A stretch of DNA of 64,000 nucleotides from Mytilus californianus. Lineage: Eukaryota > Mollusca > Bivalvia > Mytilida > Mytilidae. Of this stretch, positions 33,701-42,047 are shown one piece after another. Positions within the stretch are counted from its first letter, which is position 1. Each line of letters begins with the position of its first letter. Location: NCBI RefSeq assembly GCF_021869535.1, contig NW_026262701.1:6401501-6465500 (forward strand), read 5' to 3'. The notes beneath the pieces are model-generated. The model was given only the letters and a program-made list of their open reading frames with translations, was not told where the DNA came from and did no database searches. A program made the position numbers and the translations under genes.

Positions 33701-36700
33701 AAATCTTAATGCCCCCACTGCTACGGCGGGGGCATAAAAATCTTGTTCTTTCAAATTAACTAGTTTGCAAGACTTGTAGTTTCTTTTATCCATTTTTAGA
33801 ATTCTTTCAGATAGTTTAAACATATTTTATTGTTCAAAAATGACAATATCTATTGACTCTGACTAACTAAGAAATAGGGAATCAGTAAAAGGTAAAAGCT
33901 TAAATAAACCCAAGCAGGCCAGCTATAATAAAAGCCATTGTAAGGAAAATTAATTGTCCTTATCTGGTATCTCTTACTTTATCTGATGACAAAGCCTCTA
34001 AATCTTCATCCACAAAGCCATCAGTGTTTACCTGAGAAAGTGAAAGTAAATCATCTATTTTTATCATATATAAATATATATATATAAGTCTAAATTGAAA
34101 ACAACGTTCAAACCTTTGATTGCGTTGGATAAAAATAGCAATTTTTATACGTGTGCATGCAAAACAAATTTCTTGGTAGAGGGAAAATATATATATGCAT
34201 GTAGAATTCCAACTCCTGAAATTTTGAAAGTTCCATGATTTAAATAGACATTCAATCTTGTAAATATCCCCCTTTAACTGGATGAAAACAGTATCATTTT
34301 AAAGATAATATGATTTTACTTGTTAGACAGTAGTGTCTTTTTTACTGATATCAACAATATTTTACTCCACTTTTGCCCATGTTTGACAGGTATTCAAAAT
34401 GACTATTACATCGTCGTAAACTAACAGTCAAATTATGCTTGGTGTCTGACTGGTATAATTCAACAAACATCATTAATATATAAATAGAACATTTTATCTA
34501 ATTTCTGTAGCTTCCTGAGATTACTTACACCATGTTCTAGTCTGTCCAGTAAAGTAGAAAGTCTGTCTACCTGGGCAGTCAAAGTTGAAGACATTGTTCC
34601 TAAAATAAAAAACAGCAAAACTCAGTAATATACAATAAAGAAAATAACAGAATATATATTTTTAACCACAAATCATTGATCAAATGTAAATATGATTACA
34701 CAATCATCTTATTCAGACCTGGACTGATCAGTTTTACCATTTTTAACATCTAGTATTGTCAAAGCATGAGAAATGAAAGTGACATTCAATAATAACTAAA
34801 GAGAGGTGAAAGATACCAAAGTGACATTCAATAATAACTAGACAGGTGAATGATACCAAAGGGACACTCAATAATAACTAGAGACAGGTGAATGATACCA
34901 AAGGGACATTCAATAATAACTAAAGAGAGGTGAATGATACCAAAGTGTCATTCAATAATAACTAAAGAGAGGTGGAAGATACCAAAGGGACATTCAATAA
35001 TAACTAAAGAGAGGTGGAAGATACCAAAGTGTCATTCAATAATAACTAGAGAGGTGGAAGATACCAAAGGGACATTCAATAATAACTAAAGAGAGGTGAA
35101 AGATACCAAAGGGACATTCAATAATAACTAGAGAGAGGTGAAAGTTACCAAAGGGACATTCAATAATAACTAGAGAGAGGTGAAAGATATCAAAGGGACA
35201 TTCAATAATAACTAGAGAGAGGTGAAAGATACCAAAGTGACATTCAATAATAACTAGAGAGAGGTGTAAGATACCAAAGGGACATTCAATAATAACTAAA
35301 GAGAGGTGAAAGATACCAAAGGGACATTCAATGATAACTAAAGAGAGGTGGAAGATACCAAAGGGACATTCAATAATAACTAGAGAGAGGTGAAAGATAT
35401 CAAAGGGACATTCAATAATAACTAAAGAGAAGTGAAAGATAACAAAGTGACATTCAATAATAACTAAAGAGAGGTGAAAGATACCAAAGGGACATTCAAT
35501 AATAAATAGAGAGGTGAAAGATACCAAAGTGACATTCAATAATAATTAAAGAGAGGTGAAAGATACCAAAGGGACATTCAATAATAACTAAAGAGGTGAA
35601 AGATACCAAAGGGACATTCAATAATAACTAAAGAGAGGTGAAAGATATCAAAGGGACATTCAATAATAACTAGAGAGAGGTGTAAGATACCAAAGGGACA
35701 TTCAATAATAACTAAAGAGAAGTGGAAGATATCAAAGGGACATTCAATAATAACTAGAGAGGTGAAAGATACCAAAGGGACATTCAATAATAACTAGAGA
35801 GGTGAAAGATACCAAAGTGACATTCAATAATAACTTAAGAGAGGTGAAAGATATCAAAGTGACATTCAATAATAACTAAAGAGAGGTGAAAGATACCAAA
35901 GGGACATTCAATAATAACTAAAGAGAAGTGGAAGATATCAAAGGGACATTCAATAATAACTAGAGAGGTGAAAGATACCAAAGGGACATTCAATAATAAC
36001 TAAAGAGGGGTGAAAGATACCAAAGGGACATTCAATAATAACTAGAGAGAGGTGAAAGATATCAAAGGGACATTCAATAATAACTAAAGAGAGGTGAAAG
36101 ATACCAAAGGGACATTCAATAATAACTAAAGAGAGGTGGAAGATACCAAAGGGACATTCAATAATAACTAAAGAGAGGTGAAAGATATCAAAGGGACATT
36201 CAATAATAACTAAAGAGAGGTGAAAGATATCAAAGGGACATTCAATAATAACTAGAGAAGTGAAAGATACCAAAGGGACATTCAATAATAACTAGAGAGA
36301 AGTGAAAGATACCAAAGGGACATTCAATAATAACTAGAGAGAGGTGAAAGATATCAAAGGGACATTCAATAATAACTAAAGAGAGGTGAAAGATACCAAA
36401 GGGACATTCAATAATAACTAAAGAGAGGTGGAAGATACCAAAGGGACATTCAATAATAACTAAAGAGAGGTGAAAGATATCAAAGGGACATTCAATAATA
36501 ACTAAAGAGAGGTGAAAGATATCAAAGGGACATTCAATAATAACTAGAGAAGTGAAAGATACCAAAGGGACATTCAATAATAACTAGAGAGAAGTGAAAG
36601 ATACCAAAGGGACATTCAATAATAACTAGAGAAGTGAAAGATACCAAAGGGACATTCAATAATAACTAGAGAAGTGAAAGATATCAAAGGGACATTCAAT

Positions 36701-39700
36701 AATAACTAGAGAAGTGAAAGATACCAAAGGGACATTCAATAATAACTAAAGAGAGGTGAAAGATACCAAAGGGACATTCAATAATAACTAGAGAAGTGAA
36801 AGATACCAAAGGGACATTCAATAATAACTAGAGAAGTGAAAAGATACCAAAGGGACATTCAATAATAACTAAAGAGAGGTGAAAGATACCAAAGGGACAT
36901 TCAATAATAACTAAAGAGAGGTGAAAGATATCAAAGTGACATTCAATAATAACTAGAGAGGTGAAAGATACCAAAGGGACATTCAATAATAACTAAAGAG
37001 AGGTGAAAGATACCAAAGTGACATTCAATAATAACTAAAGAGGTGAAAGATACCAAAGTGACATTCAATAATAACTAGAGAGAGGTGAAAGATACCAAAG
37101 TGACATTCAATAATAACTAAAGAGAGGTGAAAGATACCAAAGGGACATTCAATAATAACTAGAGAGGTGAAAGATATCAAAGTGACATTCAAACACATAA
37201 GTCGAAAATAAACTGACAACACCAAGGTAAAAAAGGAAACCCCACTAAATACCGGGGTGATCTCAGGAAGGGTAAGCAGATCCTGCTCCACATGTTCCAT
37301 GTGTCTGCATCTCTATACTTGCTTCTTTTATGCAAAACAAATGTTTTACAAGAATAACCACAGTATGTTATCTGATATACTTCAGAAGGAGAAATAACAG
37401 TAATGTTTGGTCAACATTTTTTTTAATTTCTAGTTACTTTTGTAGTCATGTTTATAGAGTCACATATCATAATTTCCCATAGGAAATATTTTTTTGGGCT
37501 TAACAATTCTCAAAAGTTTGGAAGTAAATAATCCTCTAAGTTATTTTTAGAATGTTATATTAAACTCTATAAGCAAAGGTGACAATATTTTTGTTGTGTT
37601 GGTATTTATAGACATTAATTTCCAATTTATCCCAAGATGTTTGTAACAAATGTTTTGTAAAATTAAATATAATTCATAATGCATAAAGCATGTTTGATAG
37701 CAGTAGGGTCATCAACAACATATCTCAAAGGTGATTAACAATTTTAAATTACCCAAAGTTTGTAAGGAATTTGGTAAACTGATTTTTTAATATATCATCA
37801 ACCCCCCCTACCCCACCCCGCCCCCCCTCCGTCTCGAAGACTAACAAAACAGCCACAATTGTGCCAGGTGAGCTGAAAATCAATTATGTATATGAAATAA
37901 ATAAATAACTACCAGTAAGTCATTTGAATAAATGTTTGGAGAGAAAGCTGTTGAAATAAGAAATCATTTACCATCAAAAATACTGTTTTGTGACTGGTTA
38001 CTGGTTTGACGTTTAGCACGTCTTCCCACACGTCCTGGTGTAATATCAGATTTCTTCAGAACGTCAGATGCTTCAACTGGCTTAATATCACCACTACAAT
38101 TAAAATAAACTGTGTGTCAGACTAAATGTTTCTTATAAGCATTATTACAATAAATCTTTTTATATGTATAGTTTACAGAAATATATATGTAATGATTTCA
38201 TAAATCCATACCTGGAAACCTGGAAAGTGGAGTCAATGCATCAGACATGAACATAGACATTGAATGCAAATAAAATTTCGGAAAAAATTTTAAAAAAATA
38301 GCATTCTTAGTTTTCTCTGCTTCAGTATTGAGACTAATTTTATCATAAAAATATATGCAAAATATGTTTCTTCAGAGAGAAAAAAATTGATATGAAATAT
38401 GTAATTTTATCAATTATTCTTGATAGGTCTACCTGACTTCAAAAAAGACTTTCATGAAGTTTTAAACAAGTGAAACTGCGAGCTACTGCTCACTGATGAT
38501 ACCCCTGCACAAATATTTCGGTAAACAGGAAGTTGTTGAGTGATGAATCTGAAAACACATCACACGGTATATATAAACCCTGAAACCAAATTTCAGAAAT
38601 CCTTGTATTGTAGTTCCTGAGAAAAATGTGATGAAAATTTTCAACTTGGCTATCATGTGCAAAATGATACAAGTGTTCGGTAAACAGGAAGTTGTTGAAT
38701 GATGAATCTGAAAACGCATCACACGGTAGAACTGATTTATATAAACCCTGAAACCAAATTTCAGAAATCCTTGTATTGTAGTTCCTAAGAAAGATGCGAC
38801 GAAAAATATTCATGGGATAGAAGGACGGACTGACAGATGGACTGACGGATGGACAGACAGAGGTAAAACAGTATACCCCCACTTTTTTAAAGCGGGGGTA
38901 TAATAAAAATGTAGACAATAGACCTATAAATTTTCAACACTTGGTTCTAAGCATTACCACAGACCTTTCTTCCTTAGCTAGTTCATCCATTCCTTCTGAT
39001 GCAGATTCTAGAGGTAACTGTAATGCTGACACCTGATTGGTCACTTCCTTCATCAGGAAACGTTTAATGAACTTATTCATTCTGGTCTCTGCTGGATATG
39101 TCTGTGGACAACAATAGTAAAAATATATATCATTCAGTGCCCTGCCTAATCTGCTTTATTTATATGCTATGACATCTTACCTGATTTTAAAATCTCATGA
39201 TTAAGATTCTTTTTATCATTGAAACACAATTTCCTTTCAGTTATATGAAGAGAACAGACATGTTTTTTTTCTAGACACCTAAGCCCAACCCATTAAGAAA
39301 TGAGAGATGATTTTTCCATATAAATATCATTCTTGTTTAAACTTTATAAAAAGGGTTTCAGACTTCAATTTGTTAAGATTTTTTTACACTTTGGAAGTCG
39401 GAAATATTTGGTGTCATGAGTTACCTCCCATTTTTGCTTCCCAAGACAAATGACATTTCATATATTTTTTTTCCTCTTATCATAACTATTTTTTGACTAC
39501 AAGTTAAAATTCATAAAAAAAAAAAATTAAAAAAAAGTACCTTTTTAGGCCATGCACCTATATTTCAATTTTTTTTACATAGAATTTTTTATCAGTAAAT
39601 ATGAATAAAAGCTTAAAACAGGAGCCATGTTAACTTTTTTGTGTAATTTTGTATTTGTGATAAATTGCTTATATTGTTATGTATGATTAATAGATTTTAA

Positions 39701-42047
39701 CTTGAAAACCAGCATGTAAAGATAGATTTTGAGACTGAAACCATCATAATGAATATCTATAATTGTTTATTAAGTATGTTTCTTTGCAAATCTTAAAATA
39801 CTGAAAATTTCAAGATCCATTGAACAGTTATTAACATAAGAAGGTCTAACATATTCTGATTTTGTGAAGTTTGAAAATGGTATTATTGTCTATTTTTACA
39901 AATGATTGAATGATGACTGCTTTACATCCAGGAGCAAATGTTGCATGCATATTCAGAATGGGGAAACATCCTGCTTTGTACTAGACTTACACACTTTGCA
40001 GGATTTTTCATGTTCACGAAGAAAATAAATTCACCTTATCCATACAAATAATGTGGGTAATAAACCAACATATATTATCTGCTATAACTTCTAAATATTG
40101 TGAAGAGGCAGGAAATTATAATTTCAAAGTCTATGATTTGACCCATTGAAAATCCAACAAATGAAGCAATCAATCAACTTACCTTTGCTGTAGTATGCAA
40201 AGCCGTATTAATCTTGGTATGAAGATCTTCCACCACATCATATATCTGTTTAAATTCTCCCAAATGTTGGGAGAAAAACTGACAAAGCTCACCAGGATCT
40301 ATGTAACTAAAAATAAAATATGTTTAGTTCTGAAAGCTACAGTTAAACTTTCCATACCAATCCTTTAAATCATTTACTAGCTATGGGGTCATTTGTTATC
40401 TATGAATAGTTATATTGGTTGGAGTTCACTTGATAAGGATATAAAAATGCCTTAACAATGAATTGTAATGTCAATGGTCTTAAATTGTTGTTGTCTGTAT
40501 GGAAATATGTAAGTAAATTTTGTACCTTGAAATTACAATTTTGCTTTGATCTTTCATATTTTTGGCTTTAAATCTGCATGTCCCTTACTATGGCTAGCCC
40601 CTCCCTTACTATAGCTAGACACAAGGACAATTTGGTTACATGAGAAACATGTTTGTACTTTGTCTTTTTAAGTGATTTGCATAGAAATAAAGTTAACAAG
40701 ACCACACTTTTCACGATAAACTTCAAGCTTTAGCATGCAAAACCATTGTAATCCAGCTCCTGTAGTATGATAATCACAAGTTCTAATATGACGTTCTTCT
40801 TTTGCTTTGGAAACAAAGCCATGTTCTAATTCCAATAAAACATGGGCTGCATGTGATTGATGTCACAATTGAAATTGCAACGTCAGTTGTATTTTGAACA
40901 ACGCAGGAGATCAGAATGGACATTTGAGTTGGTGTTGCTCGCTAGGAAATAAAATAAAATCATTCTAAAAGTCAGTTTAAATTTATCTGTTCATTTTTTA
41001 TCGTTAAACTGTTGATTTTCTATGACGTTTTTGGTTCATCAAATCAAAATGGCTGCCTTTTGAGCGTGTATTATAGGTCTGCTTCGAAGTACAAAAGTAC
41101 AAAATTTTCCTATTAGAATCGAAATAATTCTATCATGCCATGCTCTATGCTCATTTTAACATGGGTAGGCATTATATTTGTCAACAATTAACACCTTGCT
41201 TACGCTCGGTATCAAAATATTGACAAATATAATGCCTCCCATGTTAAAATGAGCATAGAGCATGGCATGAAATAATTATTTCTTAAGCAGCAACACTAAC
41301 AATAACTTTTACAATTTAGCAACAACCATCACATTTAAGAGTCATATATGTTTACATTACTTACTTGGTGTTATGTGTGTCAATCTGCTTAAACAAAGTC
41401 TCCAATTCTTCTTTCCCCATGACACCATCGGCAAAGAAGGAGACAAACTCCTCCCACGATATCTGTCCATTATCTGTAAAAACCAATCAGATGAATGAAA
41501 CAAAATATTTTTACATGATCGTAGACTGATCTATTTAAGTATCAGACAATGTCCCATAATTGGCAATAAAAAGTAAATAAAAAATAATGTGTAGTTCTCT
41601 ACTGGTCTTTCAAACTTTATTGTATATAATTTTATATGGACCCAATCAGAAATGGTATTACACTTTGGGAATGTCATTCTTTTGGTTATTTCTAATTAGT
41701 TCAGTTGAAATAAAACTTCTGTATTGAAATGGTTTTGTTCTCTAGGAATGAATATCTTTGTAGCAATTCTATTAATGAACATGATGAAGTTTTCATGCGC
41801 TTTAACCTCTGATCTGGAATTCTAAAAAATTTCTTGTGTCCTTAATAAAAATCTCAAACGACTTATAATAAACAAGGCAGTTGTTACTGTAATTTAATAT
41901 GACAGTTGATTTATGTTCATTTAGGTGAAGGTATGAGATTATTTTGTAATGAATTACAGTAAAATGACCACTTAAATTTCATATTAATAATTTCAAAGTA
42001 TTAGATTGTAACCTTTACTAACCTTTTTTGTCTGCCCTTCGAAACAC
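24696..42047 (-). CDS. NECAB: NECAB family EF-hand / ABM-domain protein (split gene, 11 exons found, first exon missing)
   Basis: Host gene assembled by eye from eleven in-phase exons with GT/AG borders (42023-42047, 41365-41473, 40183-40306, 38965-39101, 37972-38093, 34529-34599, 33978-34031, 32254-32363, 31807-31884, 30754-30839, 24696-24721), 942 nt or 313 codons plus stop. Domains in order: EF-hand loop DKKDNGQISWEE followed by FADGV; degenerate second loop in IDTHNTNYIDPGE with ELCQFFSQHLGEF; helical linker with RFLMKEVTNQ; a basic segment; short coiled coil LTAQVDRLSTLLDRLE; ABM-like domain (FYLVEFET, AMRTYIEG, GCLS, ALYEIWDSE); C-terminus ASWWKKNA. Vertebrate NECAB1-3 have this architecture and about 350 residues. 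They are neuronal Ca2+-binding proteins reported to bind synaptic or receptor partners. The N-terminal ~30 residues with the start codon were not located. Confidence 0.93.
24755..25887 (-). mobile_element. Pearl/HINE-like element, family C, reversed, internally deleted
   Basis: Starts with the 3' terminus AATGCTCCGCTGGGCGCAGC, CTTGATACGACCGCAG and AGTTGGGGCAAGTATGGACA. It then jumps into the tandem core: ~150-bp monomers with CCTTCCCTTTGTGGTATGGT, GAGAGATCCATACACTTGAA and CAAGTTATTGTCTGGAAACT. It ends with the 5' part (AGAGTGCGAAAACCAATGTG, TCTTCAAACGACGCC) but lacks the hairpin TACGACC...GGTCGTA. A 54-bp segment (25301 and 25355) is tandemly duplicated. The open frames here are repeat translations. 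Confidence 0.88.
26280..26431 (+). mobile_element. PLE 3' tail, type 3, first half of an interrupted copy
   Basis: AACTGAGTTTTACTGTGTGT through CAAGTCAGGAGCCTCTGGCC and TTTGTTA matches 14504-14650. The second half resumes at 28657 (TTAGTCTAGTATG...). Confidence 0.9.
26432..28656. mobile_element. Non-autonomous PIF/Harbinger-like DNA transposon, TTA target duplication
   Basis: 2225 bp with long terminal inverted repeats. GGGATCATAGATTTATTCTT at 26432 mirrors GGGACCATAGATTTATTCTA read inward from 28656, and homology extends about 320 bp. The flanks TTA at 26429-26431 and 28657-28659 form a 3-bp duplication. A TTA duplication with GGG termini is typical of PIF/Harbinger; the assignment is inference because no transposase is present. 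The TIRs hold AGCTCCGAGCATGC...GATGCTCGGAGCT, a nested palindrome. The AT-rich interior includes a ~137-bp direct duplication (about 27705-27840 and 27842-27985). Confidence 0.85.
28657..28890 (+). mobile_element. PLE 3' tail, type 3, second half
   Basis: TAGTTCATTTATATGTTTTG, TCTCGCTGCATTGAAGACCC, TTTGGTCGGGTTGTTGTCTC and CCCATTTCCATTCTCAATTT continue the tail interrupted at 26431. Confidence 0.9.
29072..30010 (+). mobile_element. Hairpin-headed non-autonomous element, copy 1
   Basis: Inserted in the foldback right arm; the uninterrupted arm (left, reverse complement) reads CTTTTTATTTACATTTTTAA. It starts AGAAATAATTCATG and carries a ~160-bp hairpin (29075-29235) whose stem includes TTTACACATGGCCTGGG / CCCAGGCCATGTGTAAA. 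The CGATTCTAATAGGA tag follows, then ~750 bp of non-coding body, ending GCACTTCATATTAGAA. A TTA flanks both ends. A copy with the same ends but a different stem is at 40781-41284. Confidence 0.75.
30253..30753. other. NECAB last intron, proximal part; no feature
   Basis: AT-rich intronic DNA. Confidence 0.5.
30754..30839 (-). CDS. NECAB: NECAB exon: end of ABM-like domain
   Basis: 86 nt between TGTTTACAG and GTGAGATTAT. Encodes YNGDGTKFSVQMKDYIDGPV and NNKGLDFP, leaving one base that joins the last exon as GCC. Confidence 0.92.
31388..31522 (+). repeat. Tandem repeat, 3 x 45 bp, in a NECAB intron
   Basis: GGAGTCGGTGTGTTGGTGGT, then TGATGTGGACCTCTGTGGTA and TTTTG, repeated three times (31388, 31433, 31478) almost identically. 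The unit is a multiple of three, so a 96-codon plus-strand frame arises; it lies antisense within an intron and is not a gene. Confidence 0.9.
31807..31884 (-). CDS. NECAB: NECAB exon: middle of ABM-like domain
   Basis: 78 nt between ACTTTGTAG and GTAAGAATTT. Encodes STCVRYYKDIGSFALYEIWD and SEENFKK. ALYEIWDSE aligns with the MIYEFWENS block of vertebrate NECAB1. Confidence 0.92.
32254..32363 (-). CDS. NECAB: NECAB exon: start of ABM-like domain
   Basis: 110 nt between TGATTACAG and GTGAATATTT. Encodes FYLVEFETNIKGDSKEVFRK and AMRTYIEGANNTEGCL, the first strand and helix of the ABM-like fold. Confidence 0.92.
32550..33740 (-). mobile_element. Pearl/HINE-like element, family A, reversed copy
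   Basis: In reverse complement it starts ATGCCCCCGCCGTAGCAGTG followed by GGGGCAT (hairpin) and a (CGTA/CGTC)n microsatellite at 33645-33695. About six ~155-bp monomers follow (CCTCAACCAAATGTTATGAA, TTTTGGTGGCGTCACTT, AGAGTTATGCCCCTT). It ends GCGGGGGCATCATCTGTGTC with an 18-bp perfect palindrome GTGTCCACATGTGGACAC at 32551-32568. Sits in the intron between 32363 and 33978. Confidence 0.88.
33978..34031 (-). CDS. NECAB: NECAB exon: acidic linker
   Basis: 54 nt (18 codons, phase 0 on both sides), VNTDGFVDEDLEALSSDK, between ACTTTCTCAG and GTAAGAGATA. Confidence 0.88.
34032..34528. other. NECAB intron; no feature
   Basis: AT-rich, with a short (TA)n run near 34070. Confidence 0.5.
34529..34599 (-). 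CDS. NECAB: NECAB exon: coiled-coil segment
   Basis: 71 nt between TTTATTTTAG and GTAAGTAATC. Encodes GTMSSTLTAQVDRLSTLLDR and LEHG, a leucine-heptad segment matching the RLQKLIDRLE region of vertebrate NECAB1. Confidence 0.92.
34772..37190 (-). repeat. 42-bp minisatellite (about 58 copies) in a NECAB intron
   Basis: Unit on the plus strand: AAAGGGACATTCAATAATAA, CTAAAGAGAGGTGAAAGATA, CC, with 40- and 38-bp variants (CTAGAGAGG, lost GA steps) and G/T, C/T variants (AAAGTGACATT; GATATC). On the minus strand the unit reads TTGAATGTCCCTTTGGTATC and TTTCACCTCTCTCTAGTTAT, which matches the end of PLE tail type 1 (TTGACTGTCCCTCTGGTATC, then TTTCGTCCCTCTTCTCTAG). Long minus-strand open frames made of a 14-residue repeat result from 42 being divisible by three. 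Confidence 0.95.
37191..37310 (-). mobile_element. PLE 3' tail, type 1, joined to the minisatellite
   Basis: In reverse complement it reads CACATGGAACATGTGGAGCA, GGATCTGCTTACCCTTCCTG, AGATCACCCCGGTATTTAGT, GGTGTTGTCAGTTTATTTTC, GACTTATGTGTTTGAATGTC and continues without a break into the array. The tail is 5'-truncated. Confidence 0.88.
37802..37830 (-). other. Potential G-quadruplex in NECAB sense strand
   Basis: The plus strand reads CCCCCCCTACCCCACCCCGC and then CCCCCCTCC, so the transcribed sense strand has four G-runs of 4-7 separated by loops of 1-2 nt. It starts about 140 nt inside the intron after the 37972-38093 exon. Confidence 0.6.
37972..38093 (-). CDS. NECAB: NECAB exon: basic linker
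   Basis: 122 nt between TTAATTGTAG and GTAAATGATT. Encodes GDIKPVEASDVLKKSDITPG, then RVGRRAKRQTSNQSQNSIFD. The basic RRAKR patch parallels the basic linker of vertebrate NECABs. Confidence 0.9.
38465..38905 (-). mobile_element. Pearl/HINE-like element, family B, reversed
   Basis: In reverse complement it starts TATACCCCCGCTTTAAAAAA and GTGGGGGTATA (hairpin), then a TCTGTCTGTCCATCCGTCAG microsatellite. Two ~180-bp monomers follow (GAACTACAATACAAGGATTT, GAAATTTGGTTTCAGGGTTT, AACAACTTCCTGTTTACCGA). It ends GGGGTATCATCAGTGAGCAG and TAGCTCGCAGTTTCACTTGT. The hairpin TATACCCCC and terminal GGGGTATCA are inverted relative to each other. Non-coding; it lies in a NECAB intron. Confidence 0.88.
38965..39101 (-). 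CDS. NECAB: NECAB exon: helical linker
   Basis: 137 nt between TTGTCCACAG and GTCTGTGG. Encodes TYPAETRMNKFIKRFLMKEV and LQLPLESASEGMDELAKEE. The donor is weak (GTCTGT), but phase continuity (AG|T, Ser) supports it. Confidence 0.9.
39102..40182. other. NECAB intron; no recognisable feature
   Basis: About 1.1 kb of AT-rich DNA with A/T homopolymers near 39510 and no repeat terminus. Confidence 0.5.
40183..40306 (-). CDS. NECAB: NECAB exon: second EF-hand end and linker helix
   Basis: 124 nt between TATTTTTAG and GTAAGTTGAT. Encodes YIDPGELCQFFSQHLGEF, then IYDVVEDLHTKINTALHTTA. The second loop lacks the central glycine (DTHNTNYIDPGE), as in vertebrate NECABs. Confidence 0.93.
40781..41284 (-). 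mobile_element. Hairpin-headed non-autonomous element, copy 2
   Basis: Read on the minus strand it starts AAGAAATAATTATTTCATGC and has a ~160-bp hairpin (41121-41280) with stem CATGCTCTATGCTCATTTTA / TAAAATGAGCATAGAGCATG and a CpG-containing tip (CTTGCTTACGCTCGGTAT). The tag CGATTCTAATAGG follows, then a ~300-bp body, ending GAACGTCATATTAGAA. Both ends match 29072-30010, but the hairpin stem is unrelated. It lies in a NECAB intron. Confidence 0.75.
41365..41473 (-). CDS. NECAB: NECAB exon: EF-hand 1 loop and second EF-hand start
   Basis: 109 nt between TTTTTACAG and GTAAGTAATG. Encodes DNGQISWEEFVSFFADGV and KEELETLFKQIDTHNT. Loop 1 is D-K-K-D-N-G-Q-I-S-W-E-E, with Lys at loop position 3 where vertebrate NECABs usually have Asn. 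Confidence 0.93.
42023..42047 (-). CDS. NECAB: NECAB coding exon (first found; begins EF-hand 1)
   Basis: 25-nt micro-exon encoding VFRRADKK plus one base. Acceptor TTTTTTCAG and donor GTTAGTA (minus strand). It corresponds to the conserved RRADK start of the NECAB EF-hand. It begins in phase 0, so an upstream exon must supply the start codon. Confidence 0.9.

Noticed and set aside
34772-37190. CRISPR-like array
   Set aside because: The units are contiguous with no unique spacers, the genome is eukaryotic, and the unit comes from a PLE tail.
35036-37300. Long minus-strand open frames of a 14-residue repeat (ECPFGIFHLSLVII)
   Set aside because: They are translations of the 42-bp minisatellite; the unit is a multiple of three and stop-free in one frame. 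The array lies in an intron and the frames break wherever the unit length changes by 2 or 4 bp.
38483-38918. 79- and 142-codon minus-strand frames
   Set aside because: They cover the family B element from hairpin to terminus; the repeated peptide segments mirror the two monomers.
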